Shown here piece after piece: positions 1-8,497 of a DNA stretch of 46,984 nucleotides; position 1 is the stretch's first letter; each line of letters opens with the position of its first letter. Made by a program: the position numbers and the translations under genes. The notes under the pieces are model-generated. The model saw only the letters and a list, made by a program, of their open reading frames with translations, did not search any database and had not been told where the DNA came from. The stretch covers positions 1 to 46,984 of the forward strand of contig JAACJK010000241.1 of assembly GCA_013368325.1 (NCBI GenBank), read 5' to 3'. Origin of the DNA: Ephemerocybe angulata. Taxonomy: Eukaryota > Basidiomycota > Agaricomycetes > Agaricales > Psathyrellaceae.

Positions 1-8
1 TCCAGAAG

Positions 9-709
9 CTGACAAGGATTGACCAACCCTTCGAGTGGGGAGAAGCTCAGGACGCCGCGATGCGAGACTTAAAGGATGCAGTCCGAGACGCACCATGCCT
101 AAGATCCCTGGACTACGATGTCAACACCGAGATCAAGCTCTCAGTCGACACGTCTACAAAGCGATCGGCTGGTACATAAGTCAACAAGACGTTGCAGACC
201 TTAAGAAGTGGTGGTACGCGCGGTTTGGCTCGACTACCATGACTCCGCGCGAGGCTCGCTACTCCCAACCAAAACGAGAGTTATTCGGATTGATGAGAGC
301 ATTGCAGGAGAACAAATACTGGCTCATTGGCTGCAGACGTCTAGTGGTAGAAACCGATGCTCAATACATTAAAGGAATGCTCAACAATCCGGAAATGGGT
401 CCTAACGCTACCATTAACCGATGGATTGAGAACATTCTAATGTATCACTTCGAGCTACGGCACGTAGCAGGCAAGACCTTTGCCGCGGATGGACTTTCCA
501 GGCGTGATCGCATGCCAGAGGATCCGCCGCACCAGCCCTACGACCACCAAGGAGAATCGGGCGATGGACTGAGAGGATACTCGAAACCTAACCCAGAGGA
601 TCCGGACCCGCTCGACTTCGAGGACTTCAAACATGAGATTGACACGCGAGGAGGATATCTCCTCAATGTCACGATCCCTGAGCCGATTTCGAGGATGACA
701 GAGTTCTGA
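9..709 (+). pseudogene. Ty3/gypsy pol: RT C-terminus and RNase H, frameshifted
   Basis: This is the connection and RNase H part of a Ty3 polyprotein. The first reading frame (positions 9 to about 168) ends in a stretch with the first RNase H aspartate in a VDTS motif, then reaches a stop. The protein continues one frame over from about 168 with GWYISQQD, the KREL glutamate and the VETDA aspartate, and the typical RNase H ending HVAGK...ADGLSRR. A second shift near 682-690 is needed to join the integrase frame, because this frame stops at 707-709 while the other resumes as DFEDD...LTGVSRHV. Two frame changes in about 700 bases mean this copy cannot make an uninterrupted Pol. Confidence 0.8.
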
Positions 710-2250
710 CTGGTGTCTCGCGACATGTCCGAACGGCGACGCGAGCACAGTTGGTCAACGTCGAGATGTTGCCAGATGCAGAGTTGAAAATGGATGAAGA
801 AGAGATAGAGGCGTACGATGACGCGAGACGATCCCAACAAGCGCGGGACACAGACGAGCGCCTACCCAAAATAGCTAAGTGGCTAAAGGGGCCGCTACAA
901 GCGCCCGAGGGATTGAAGCCGGCAGATGTGGGCAAGTGGGTCCGAGAGTGCAGCCATTACTTCGAAAAAGAAGGAAAGCTGTATCGAAGACAAACTGGTC
1001 ACCCACAGCTAGTTGTGCCTAAGGAGAACCGTATGTACATGATGAGGGCCGCACACGACGCACTTGGACACCGAGGCGCGTGGGCCACCACTCAGGTTCT
1101 ACTGAAGCGCTTCTGGTGGCCTGAACTCGAAGGAGATGTGAACTGGTATGTAAAGACCTGTCACGTTTGCCAGCTGAGGACAAAGCTACTGTTGAAGATC
1201 CCACCACAAGTCACGGATACTCCGTCGATCTTCCAAGTGTTGCACGCGGATGTGTTGCAAATGACTCCCGCGAGCAACGGCTGCAAGTACATTGTGCATG
1301 GTCGGTGCGCGCTGTCTTCTTGGATGGAGGGCAAGCCCTTGAAAGAAGAAACAGGCGCACAGATCGGCGCGTGGTTATTGGAGATCATCACGAGATGGGG
1401 ATGTATGAGGGAGATTGTTACGGACAATGGAGGCGCGTTCGTGAAGGCTACAAAATGGCTTGAGGACAAGTATGGCATCAAGGGAATTAAGATCTCGCCG
1501 TACAACTCCAAAGCCAATGGTCGGATCGAGCGTCCCCACTACGACGTCCGCGACATGCTGTTCAAGGCAACCAATGGTGTCACGAAGCAATGGTACTGGT
1601 ACTTCCAACACATTATGTGGGCGGACCGCGTTACGGTACGACGTCGATTCGGAGTCTCTCCGTTCTTCATGGTCACCAGCGCGGAACCAGTTCTGCCATT
1701 AGACATCCAGGAAGCAACTTGGCTAGTCGAGCCTCCAAGCGGTCCTATGACCACAGAGGAGCTTCTGGCGCAGCGCGCGAAGGGCTTAGCTAAGCATAGG
1801 GACTTAGTCGAGAATATGAGGAGTCGAGTTGATAAGGAGAAGAGAGAACGCGTCGTGAAATACGAAAAGGAGTATGCACGGACAATCCGAGACTTCAAAT
1901 TCAAACGCGGAGACTTAGTATTAATGCGCAATACGAGTATTGAGAAAAGTCTCGACAAGAAAATGAAGCCGAGGTATTTGGGCCCTTTGGTGGTGATTGC
2001 ACGTAATAAGGGAGGAGCGTACATTCTCGCAGAAATGGATGGTGCCGTCCTACAGAGCGCCGTTGGTGCCTTCAGAGTCATCCCATATCACGCGAGGAAA
2101 CGCATTCCTCTCCCTGCGTCAATTCATGACTTCATCGACATAGAGCCGTCCACGCTGGAAGAGATGGAAGAAGAGTCGGAAACAGGGTACATTGAGGACT
2201 TAGCATTTAAAGGAATGCCGAGAGGTGACCCTGAGGAAGACGACAATTAG
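682..2250 (+). CDS. Ty3/gypsy integrase (C-terminal part of Pol)
   Basis: Integrase inserts the element cDNA into the genome. The frame is open from 682; the first ATG is at 751. The H2C2 zinc-binding domain is seen as AHDALGH followed by CHVCQL. The catalytic core has the DDE triad: the aspartate of HADVLQ, the aspartate of TDNGGAF and the glutamate of NGRIERPH. A GPY/F-type module follows (RYLGPLVV, then KGGAYIL), and the protein ends in an acidic tail. No chromodomain is visible, so this lineage differs from the chromovirus at 23628-29473. The stop is at 2248-2250, 41 bases before a polypurine tract. The integrase is uninterrupted although the upstream RNase H is shifted twice. Confidence 0.88.
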   Translation, partial: ADFEDDRVLTGVSRHVRTATRAQLVNVEMLPDAELKMDEEEIEAYDDARRSQQARDTDERLPKIAKWLKGPLQAPEGLKPADVGKWVRECSHYFEKEGKLYRRQTGHPQLVVPKENRMYMMRAAHDALGHRGAWATTQVLLKRFWWPELEGDVNWYVKTCHVCQLRTKLLLKIPPQVTDTPSIFQVLHADVLQMTPASNGCKYIVHGRCALSSWMEGKPLKEETGAQIGAWLLEIITRWGCMREIVTDNGGAFVKATKWLEDKYGIKGIKISPYNSKANGRIERPHYDVRDMLFKATNGVTKQWYWYFQHIMWADRVTVRRRFGVSPFFMVTSAEPVLPLDIQEATWLVEPPSGPMTTEELLAQRAKGLAKHRDLVENMRSRVDKEKRERVVKYEKEYARTIRDFKFKRGDLVLMRNTSIEKSLDKKMKPRYLGPLVVIARNKGGAYILAEMDGAVLQSAVGAFRVIPYHARKRIPLPASIHDFIDIEPSTLEEMEEESETGYIEDLAFKGMPRGDPEEDDN

Positions 2251-2290
2251 GTCGAGCGGTTCGCAGAGTCATCGAGGACGATGATTTTTT

Positions 2291-2304
2291 AGTTGGGGGG
2301 AGAG
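2291..2304 (+). other. first polypurine tract (AGTTGGGGGGAGA)
   Basis: Forty-one bases after the integrase stop stands AGTTGGGGGGAGA, the same 13 bases found directly before the 3' LTR at 7102-7114. Polypurine tracts prime plus-strand DNA synthesis in LTR elements and normally abut the 3' LTR. Here the following bases (GAGAGGG) are not an LTR start. It may be a second internal primer site or the former end of a shorter ancestor before the antisense genes were acquired; both readings are inference. Confidence 0.6.
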
Positions 2305-2494
2305 AGAGGGTACTACCCGAACTCAATACTTAACATAAAGATTATCTTACTCCGAAATTTTGCGATTTAGAGAAAGGTCCAAACGAGAATCATATTGACA
2401 TCGAAAGCGGAAAACTAGAGAGCAAAAACCGTTCGAAGGGACTACGCGATTAGACTAAAGCTGGTTCAGCGGATCCAAGACTACTAAAGCGAAC

Positions 2495-4005
2495 CTAAGT
2501 AGAGGTAGAAGGAGCAGAAGAAGAAGCAGCAGAGTTGTCGTTGAGAGAAAGAAGAGAAGCCTTCAAAGTGGTGTACTCCTCGTTGAGGATCTGCCAGAAA
2601 CCAGTGTAGATCTGAAGCTTGTGAATAACCTGCAACATGACGCCGCGGGTCTCGCCAATAATAACACGGAGGTTCTCCTCGTTCTGAGTCTGGTTGGCGA
2701 AGTCGCGAACCAACTTGAGCGAGTTGGAGACCACTCCCTGAACGTACTGGTTAGAGATCGCGCGATCATCGACTACAAGAGAGAGTAAGCCCGAGGACAT
2801 AAGGAAATCGAAGGGAGAAGGCGCACTGTACTCGACGAGGTTACCGTCAGGGAAAAGACGGTTCCCAGAGCCTCGAGAACCAGAAGCCTGAGCCTCGCGA
2901 TGAACCTCTCCCTGGCGAGACCTCTTGTTGTTAACTTGCTGGGCCTTCATAAACATAGGAGAACCGGTGTCCATGTTAGGAACCTGAGAGTGGTCCAACA
3001 TGCGGACTCCGCCGGACGAGTTGGTGCTACCACCACGAGTGGGACGAGTACGAGAGCCCTAGGAACGAAGTCAGAAGGAGAAAGTGGGAAGAAAGAAAGA
3101 TGCATACCCCAGCAGCACCGCCGCGAGCAGAACGGCCGCGACGAGCATTGTTGGCAGAGGCATCGGCCATGACCACATCCTGAGGTTCCAAGAAGGTGAT
3201 CTCCTAGAGAACGCGAGAGTAAGCAACGGGCTACAGGAGAGAAACATAGGATACGTACCTCAATGTCCTCAGGGGCAGGAGCACTAGCCTTAGCTTTACC
3301 CTTAGAAGGAGCACTCTCCTCAGCCGGAGTAACAGACTCAGCGACAGGGAACAAGACGCCTAGGGAGAGGATGAATCAGAGAAGAGAAGATAAGACGATG
3401 AAGGAGAGTACGCACGAGCCAAGGAAGACGCGGTAGACTTCGCGGCACGAACAGTGGCATCGCCATCGGTCGCGGTAGCCGCAGAAGCAGCGGTAGGCAT
3501 CGGGGTATCCTGACGCGGACCGTAACTTTCGCGGCACTCGCCCAGGTACTTGAGAACCAGCTCGAGCTTCTCGTTATCCGGAGGCGTGACCTCGCGAGAG
3601 GAGAACGCGGCCTGGTGAGCAGTCAACGCGGCATGGAGTTTCCCAACGATGCGACGGTGACGAGAGTTGTGCTTAAGAACGGCTTCGACCGCAGGTGGCT
3701 CCTATGAGAAGGGTCAGTCGCGGGGTAAGGAGATCTGTAAGAACCGAACGTACAACGAGGTCAAACAAGCCCTCTTGGGCGCGACTAACCGCGTTGGCGG
3801 CACGAGGGTTCAAGGTCTTGGAACCAGGAAGGATGTGCTTGAGGCAATCGTTGCGAACTTGGGTGAGGGACGTAATGCTGGTCCCTAAGAGGTGGTCTTC
3901 AAGGTCATTCGCACCTTCATTGAAAGTGCGAAGGATAGACCTGGGAGACGCCGGAGCAGCAGCCTCAGGAGGAGGAGAAGGAGAAGGGGAAGGAACGACA
4001 GGCAT
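2495..4005 (-). CDS. antisense cargo gene B, 432-residue protein, unknown function, five exons
   Basis: I do not recognise the family. A continuous frame is obtained by joining 4005-3754, 3701-3416, 3359-3259, 3203-3108 and 3058-2495 (introns 52, 56, 55 and 49 nt; donors GTACGT, GTGCGT, GTACGT and GTATGC; acceptors all TAG). All phases agree and the total is 1299 nt with a stop. The N-terminus is Pro/Ser rich (SPSPSPPPEAA), followed by a helical region of about 130 residues. A low-complexity Ala/Ser/Arg-Gly linker (RRGRSARGG) comes next, then a helical C-terminal domain of about 130 residues starting near a SAPSPFDFL motif and ending in a Ser/Ala tail. The ATG at 4005 is chosen because a TATAAATA box lies 55 bases upstream. 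The gene runs against the retrotransposon pol and in the same direction as gene A (4649-6697). A regulatory or structural role is possible but unsupported. Confidence 0.75.
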
Positions 4006-4059
4006 TGAGAGAGAGAAGGTCGAGTAAATCGATGCTGAAAAGGAGAGAAAACTCCCCAG

Positions 4060-4067
4060 TATTTATA
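4060..4067 (-). promoter_or_regulatory. TATA box of cargo gene B
   Basis: On the minus strand TATAAATA lies 55 bases before the ATG at 4005, within the sequence GAGTATAAATACTGG. The spacing fits a fungal core promoter with a short 5' leader. It supports the antisense genes being transcribed from their own promoter rather than from the LTR. Confidence 0.5.
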
Positions 4068-4648
4068 CTCGAGAGAGAACTGGAGCGGGAACAGGGGTCT
4101 AAGTCATAATCTAGCATTGGGTCTCGGAGTCCGGCACCCAGAGATGGCGACATGTGAGGTAGCGCGTGGAATAGGATGCCAGAATAGCTCGGCGCGAGGA
4201 ATATCGCGCGGCAGCGAAGCTGAGAGGAATTGCACGCGTGAAACGCTATGGAAGGGGAGCGTAATTGCACCCGCGCGCCATCAAACAGGGGGGCGCTTAA
4301 CGGCTAAACCGAGATCTCGAGGACCGTGACTACGACGAAGGTTCCAGGCGAGAGGTGCGATCGACAAGGTCGAGCCCCTGTCGATCCTCCGCCATGATAC
4401 CAAGAAGTGAAGCCGAGAGATAGAGAAATCTTACCTCGAGAGGTGGAACTGCACACCTTCACACGGGCGCTTAAGATGCGCGAAACCAATCAAAGAGCTA
4501 CGAGACGTCAAAATACGAGCGCAATACATTTGAGACGTGAATGGGAAGGTACATGGAAGCCATAGTAGTGGTGTAGAAGTATAGGTGATACGTAAGAGTC
4601 AGTGTCTGTTTGAGAGAGAAGAGTCCAAGAAAAGGGGAAGCCGAGCGC
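4068..4648. other. spacer between cargo genes A and B with LTR-like words
   Basis: No coding frame is supported here. It should hold the 3' end of gene A and the promoter of gene B. It shares short exact words with the 3' LTR: ATTGCACCCG (4264-4273 and 7514-7523), CGAGCCCCTG (4371-4380 and 7522-7531), and CGAGAGGTG at 4349-4357 and 4437-4445. This hints that part of the spacer derives from an LTR or that both carry the same regulatory sites. Confidence 0.4.
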
Positions 4649-6697
4649 CTAAGCAACGGGAGGAGCGTCCTGCGCATCCAACGCCGCTTCGCCTTCTTCC
4701 TCCTCGTCGATGGGAACACCCCCGTCACGAACTTCGCCTCCCAGCTCCTGTTCGACCGAGTGGTCGTCCTCGACCTGCGAAGACGAACCTGACGAAGGGA
4801 GGACCGCGATTTGAGGAGCGGCAGGCGACGACGACAAAGGAAGTGGATTGGAGGCCGGAGTAATGAAGTTGGCAGGGTTGACGACGGGGAACGCGACGGT
4901 GCCTTGACTGGTTCCTCGGTTCTCGGCGGCGGCGTACCAAGAGGAGGAAGCGATGCTCTTGATGAGCTCGTCGGAGCCACAGTCGCGAGTGCTGTTTAGG
5001 ATGTTCGCGAGGAACGATTGAGCGGCGTCGACCTTGAGGGCCTGGAACTCGCAAAGCTTGCGCATCTCGTCGTACATGGCGTGCTCGACGACGAGCGTTT
5101 GGAAAGCGCGATTAGCATCTAGAGAATGGGGGAGGTGAGTAAAACGGAACCAGGATGGCGCGAAGGGTAGAACGTACTGTTGACGCTCGGCGCCTGACTC
5201 GTGAGGAACTCCATCTCCCGGACTTGAGGTAAGGTGACGCGAGGAGGGCGTATCGAAGGAGCCCACGAGCACGACTGGCTCGAGGTCTTACAGGCCAAGC
5301 ACTTCCCGTGGGGGTCTTTAGGGTCCTCGACGCACTCCGGAAGTGCACCTCGAGCGATGCATCGACCGCAAGGAGGAGGCGGCTGGGATCGAGAGGTGAG
5401 TAACGAAGTGGTAATGGAGAAAGAGGGACCAACCCTAGGAGGAGGAGTGGTGACGCGCTTGAGGAGCTTGACGTCGGAACGAGACGAGAGGAGCTGGGAG
5501 GGCGGCACTAAGTGCTGAAGGACCTCGGCCATGGCGAGCTGATGAGCTTGAAAGGCGGCGGCCTGCTTCGCAGCCATAAGTTGCCTGCGGCTTTGCGCCT
5601 CGTCGACCTCACCCTCGCCGTCGTCTCCAGCATCCTCAGCGTCGCCCCCAGCGTCTCCAACGAAGTCTCCGGTAATGCTAGAAGAGTCGCTAGACGAATC
5701 GGAATCGTCGGACTGTTCAGGATCGTAGGTCTCGACATCGATCGTAGTCCTAACGGTCTTGGGAACGGGAGTGCGAAGTTGATGGGCAGCGTACAGAGAG
5801 GGTGGAGGCTGCGCGGCACGGCCCTTGCCTTTCGAAGACGAAGTTCTGGTAGACGAGGAGGGACCAGCACCGCGGGATGACGAAGTCGGCTCGACTTTGA
5901 TCTTCTTGAGGGGAGGCGGCTGCACGCCCAAGAACTGTTCAGATAAGTCGACCGAGAGGAACGGAGAGAACGCGACGTACCCCAGTGTCACCAGAGGACT
6001 TGCGCTTGGATGGAACCTCGGCGGGACGAGCAGAACTAAGGCCAGCCACTTGATGGCGCCGACCGACGTCCTTGACCTCACCGAGCGAGATAGGCGCCGG
6101 TTGCGTCGCAATCCGCTCTCGGGTGTCTGAAGCTTTCGGACGCGAAGTTGAGGGTTTGGAACTGGAGATGTGCACGTTGACGCTGGAGAAGAATGTGAGT
6201 ACACCGCCAAAATGAGCATCGAGGCTACGCACCGGGCAAGGGGCGCGGACACCGTGCCTTGAGCTTTCCGAGAGGAACCCGAGGAAGGGGCCTTGGACGA
6301 AGGGGGTGTAGCGGGAGTAGGCCAGTCGAAGGGCGGAGGATTAGGTGGAAAGAGGGGCGCGGACCACTGAGCTTTAGGATTGAGCGCCGACGAAAGGGAG
6401 CGTTTGATTTTCTTGTCAGAAGTGGCCTGGCCGAGGTAGTACGCCATGTAGTTGCGAAAAGCGGGGAAGTTGGGATGCTGAGTTAGCAGAGGGTTGGTAT
6501 GGATGAGTTGCTGTGGATCGAGAAAAGAAAGAACTCTTAGCGTCCGATCGTAGAGCAGACGAGAGGCAGCTTACCACTACGCGGATCCACTCATCGTAGA
6601 AGGCGTTTAGCTTTTGAGGACTCCAGTCCGGGGACGCCGTCGCCGCCTGAAGCGCAGCTACCATGTCGGCTGCCATACCAAGGGAGGGATCGGCCAT
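4649..6697 (-). CDS. antisense cargo gene A, 592-residue zinc-cluster-like protein, six exons
   Basis: Joining 6697-6575, 6510-6233, 6182-5981, 5934-5434, 5382-5178 and 5118-4649 gives 1779 nt with consistent phases and a stop (introns 64, 50, 46, 51 and 59 nt). The start ATG at 6697 opens a short helical segment. A basic KKIK nuclear-localisation-like motif lies near residue 211, followed by Ser-rich and acidic Asp/Ser/Glu stretches. A six-cysteine cluster sits at about residues 373, 376, 385, 396, 399 and 406, spaced C-X2-C-X8-C-X10-C-X2-C-X6-C. This resembles the fungal Zn2Cys6 pattern but with a longer first loop, as in many uncharacterised mushroom proteins. A predicted helical segment and a Ser/Pro, acidic tail follow. 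Likely role: a nuclear DNA-binding regulator; this is inferred from the cluster only. The 51-nt fourth intron is in frame and might be retained. Confidence 0.75.
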
Positions 6698-6766
6698 CTG
6701 TATAGAGAGAGAAGAGAGTACGAAGAGAGGCGGAGCGCGAGTTAGAAAGTCCCCAAGAAGACCGGG

Positions 6767-6803
6767 CTATATGTGAAGACAAATGTGACATTTGTGACAT
6801 GGG
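6767..6803 (-). promoter_or_regulatory. putative promoter of cargo gene A
   Basis: About 70 bases before the ATG at 6697 the minus strand reads CATATAG, a weak TATA-like site. Just upstream (6783-6803) the word TGTGACAT occurs twice in tandem, next to GGGCCC. These are candidate core-promoter and binding sites, seen only as sequence words. Confidence 0.25.
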
Positions 6804-7100
6804 CCCGGGAATGGATAACGCAGAAAAATCCTGGGAGAACATTCAGAGCGCGCTTCGAATGACATGACATGTCGAGAACTACGCGAGAAGGATGTGACGC
6901 GGGCTAAACCTGCAAGCACCGGGAAAAACTTAGAATCAATAGAGTCGAGGGTACAGGGTTGTTAGGACGTCTCGGGATCAGAATGAACCGGGGACCTCGT
7001 GGCAAAGGACTGAGGCGAGGCAGACAGGTCGGTGAACTCGCGAGAGGACAAGAACGAAGTTGGGTAGCGGTATCAAAAGGACTGAGGACAGTCTAGATTT

Positions 7101-7114
7101 CAGTTGGGGGGAGA
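7101..7114 (+). other. polypurine tract before 3' LTR
   Basis: The sequence CAGTTGGGGGGAGA ends directly at the LTR start TGATG (7115). It matches the tract at 2291 over 13 bases. In LTR retrotransposons this RNase H-resistant purine run primes plus-strand synthesis, and its junction defines the LTR 5' end. Confidence 0.75.
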
Positions 7115-8497
7115 TGATGCGCCTTCAGCGCGTCTACCCACTAAAAATCGCGATTTACCTTAATAAATACGCGATTCCCACTGCATATCATCTATCAAAA
7201 GACCTGCACCAACATAAAGGGGAACGAGAGTCAGAGCCGAGCCCAGAGCTGCTGACTTAGCCTCTCTGACCTACGCGCGGGACTACGAGAGGTGGTGAGT
7301 AGCCTCAAGCGGGTAAGACCTACCTTCGCGAGACACTTGCTACTTTAAAGAGACACGCGCGGGACAACTATGGGATCGACTTGGCAAGTAACGGACATAG
7401 GCAGAGTAGTGCGTATCAATGGGAAGCCCCCTACCCATCCCTTCGTATCTCGCGAGAACACTCTCGCCACACCCAGAGTCGAGAGATCACCGTGGCATCA
7501 GTAATCGAGAGGGATTGCACCCGAGCCCCTGATAAGCGCCGGAGTATAGCTCCCGCGCGACTTGATCTTCACGAGAGGTGGCACGCCGAGAGGTCGATCA
7601 CACCTCGAGATGTTCGCAATCAGACCACCTCTCGGGAAAGTTCTGGGATCGCCGTCGGCTGAGGGGAGAACTCGGTACAGGCACCCGCGTGTAACACAGG
7701 GGAAGCGGAACCGGCACAACTTAAGTGCCCCAGGATTCCCTTGCCCGGATATCGGATGGATCATCCGCGGCTCCACTCTATCAGAGGGGAACCACAATCA
7801 GAGATAAGAATAGGTCGTCCCACACGAGACGGGTGGCGCGGCGTGTACGAAGAAGTCGGTTGGTGGCAACGGCACAGTCTTGGGTATTTACCCGGGCGCT
7901 AATTGGCCTTGAGTTCAACCTCGAGAGGTCTTCCCTCCTATCTCTATGTTTCACTTGGACTGTTTCGGAATGTATCGTGATCGCATGTGTTTTTCATCTG
8001 TTTGTCTTCGAGCTTGTTTGTAAATATTCGGCATGTACTTAAGTCTCGCGAGTAGTTTAGAGAAAATCAGTTACCCCCCAGTTTTCATCTTTCAAGTCTC
8101 TAAGTCAAAGTCTAAAGTCTAGCCGTCGCGCTATCTGTCTGTCTGTCTGTCTGGTCGTCGTGCCAATTGTCTTTAAGTTTTCTGTTCCTTTTGCGAAGCT
8201 CTCGAGCCTAGTGAAAGCCCTCTCGTGGTAGCGACCTCGTCCTCCCGAGACCCCACCCTCTCATCGAGAACCTATATCACCCCGAAGCGCGGTCGAGTCT
8301 AGAACTCCCCTTCAAACTTGCTAGTTGCGAGTACCTTAGAGTCGACCTAGTCCTCTAGTCCAATACATTACTTTGCCCGCTCTACCTCGAGCGAGTCGCC
8401 CCTCAGCTACCCTAGTGTGGTTGTGTGTGTGTTGTGTGTTGTGTTTGTTGTTTTGGTTAGAGGCGTGTTTGGCTCTTAGCCCCGTAGCCGCACATCA
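7115..8497 (+). repeat. 3' LTR of the Ty3/gypsy element (1383 bp)
   Basis: The left edge is set by the polypurine tract. The right edge is set where the DUF6698 reading frame stops matching its family and unrelated sequence begins. The edges form a terminal inverted match: TGATG at the left and CATCA at the right (extended TGATGCG versus TGATGTGCG on the complement). This is a long LTR for a fungal Ty3 element. It contains the motif CGAGAGGTG/C five times (7286, 7572, 7587, 7626 on the minus strand, 7922) and a GT-rich run near its end. The 5-bp sequence after it, GCGTC (8498-8502), should be the target duplication if the left flank, outside the window, also has it. Confidence 0.75.
8414..8458 (+). 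repeat. GT-rich simple sequence in the LTR
   Basis: A run of GTGTGG, GTTGTGTG and GTTTGTTG words forms a degenerate (GT)n tract about 40 bases from the LTR end. No coding capacity is visible. Confidence 0.7.

Larger units (their letters stand above)
1..8497 (+). mobile_element. Ty3/gypsy LTR retrotransposon, 3' part, with antisense cargo genes
   Basis: The window opens inside the pol gene of a Ty3/gypsy element on the plus strand. The order seen is end of reverse transcriptase and RNase H, integrase (stop at 2250), a first polypurine tract (2291), two multi-exon genes on the minus strand (2495-4005 and 4649-6697), a second polypurine tract (7101-7114) and a 3' LTR (7115-8497). The LTR begins TGATG and ends CATCA, and next to it a DUF6698 gene is cut mid-exon, which fixes the right boundary. 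The 5' LTR, gag, protease and most of RT lie left of the window, so target duplication and LTR identity cannot be tested. RNase H carries two frame shifts, so this copy is not autonomous. That the minus-strand genes belong to the element is inferred from their position between pol and the 3' LTR. Confidence 0.8.

Noticed and set aside
1161..2081. Minus-strand frames opposite the integrase (118 and 180 codons)
   Set aside because: Shadow frames; integrase motifs are all on the plus strand.
2304..8497. The idea that the whole 6.2 kb after the first polypurine tract is one giant LTR containing the cargo genes
   Set aside because: The TGATG/CATCA terminal match and the second tract place the LTR start at 7115; the sequence after the first tract does not begin with TG.
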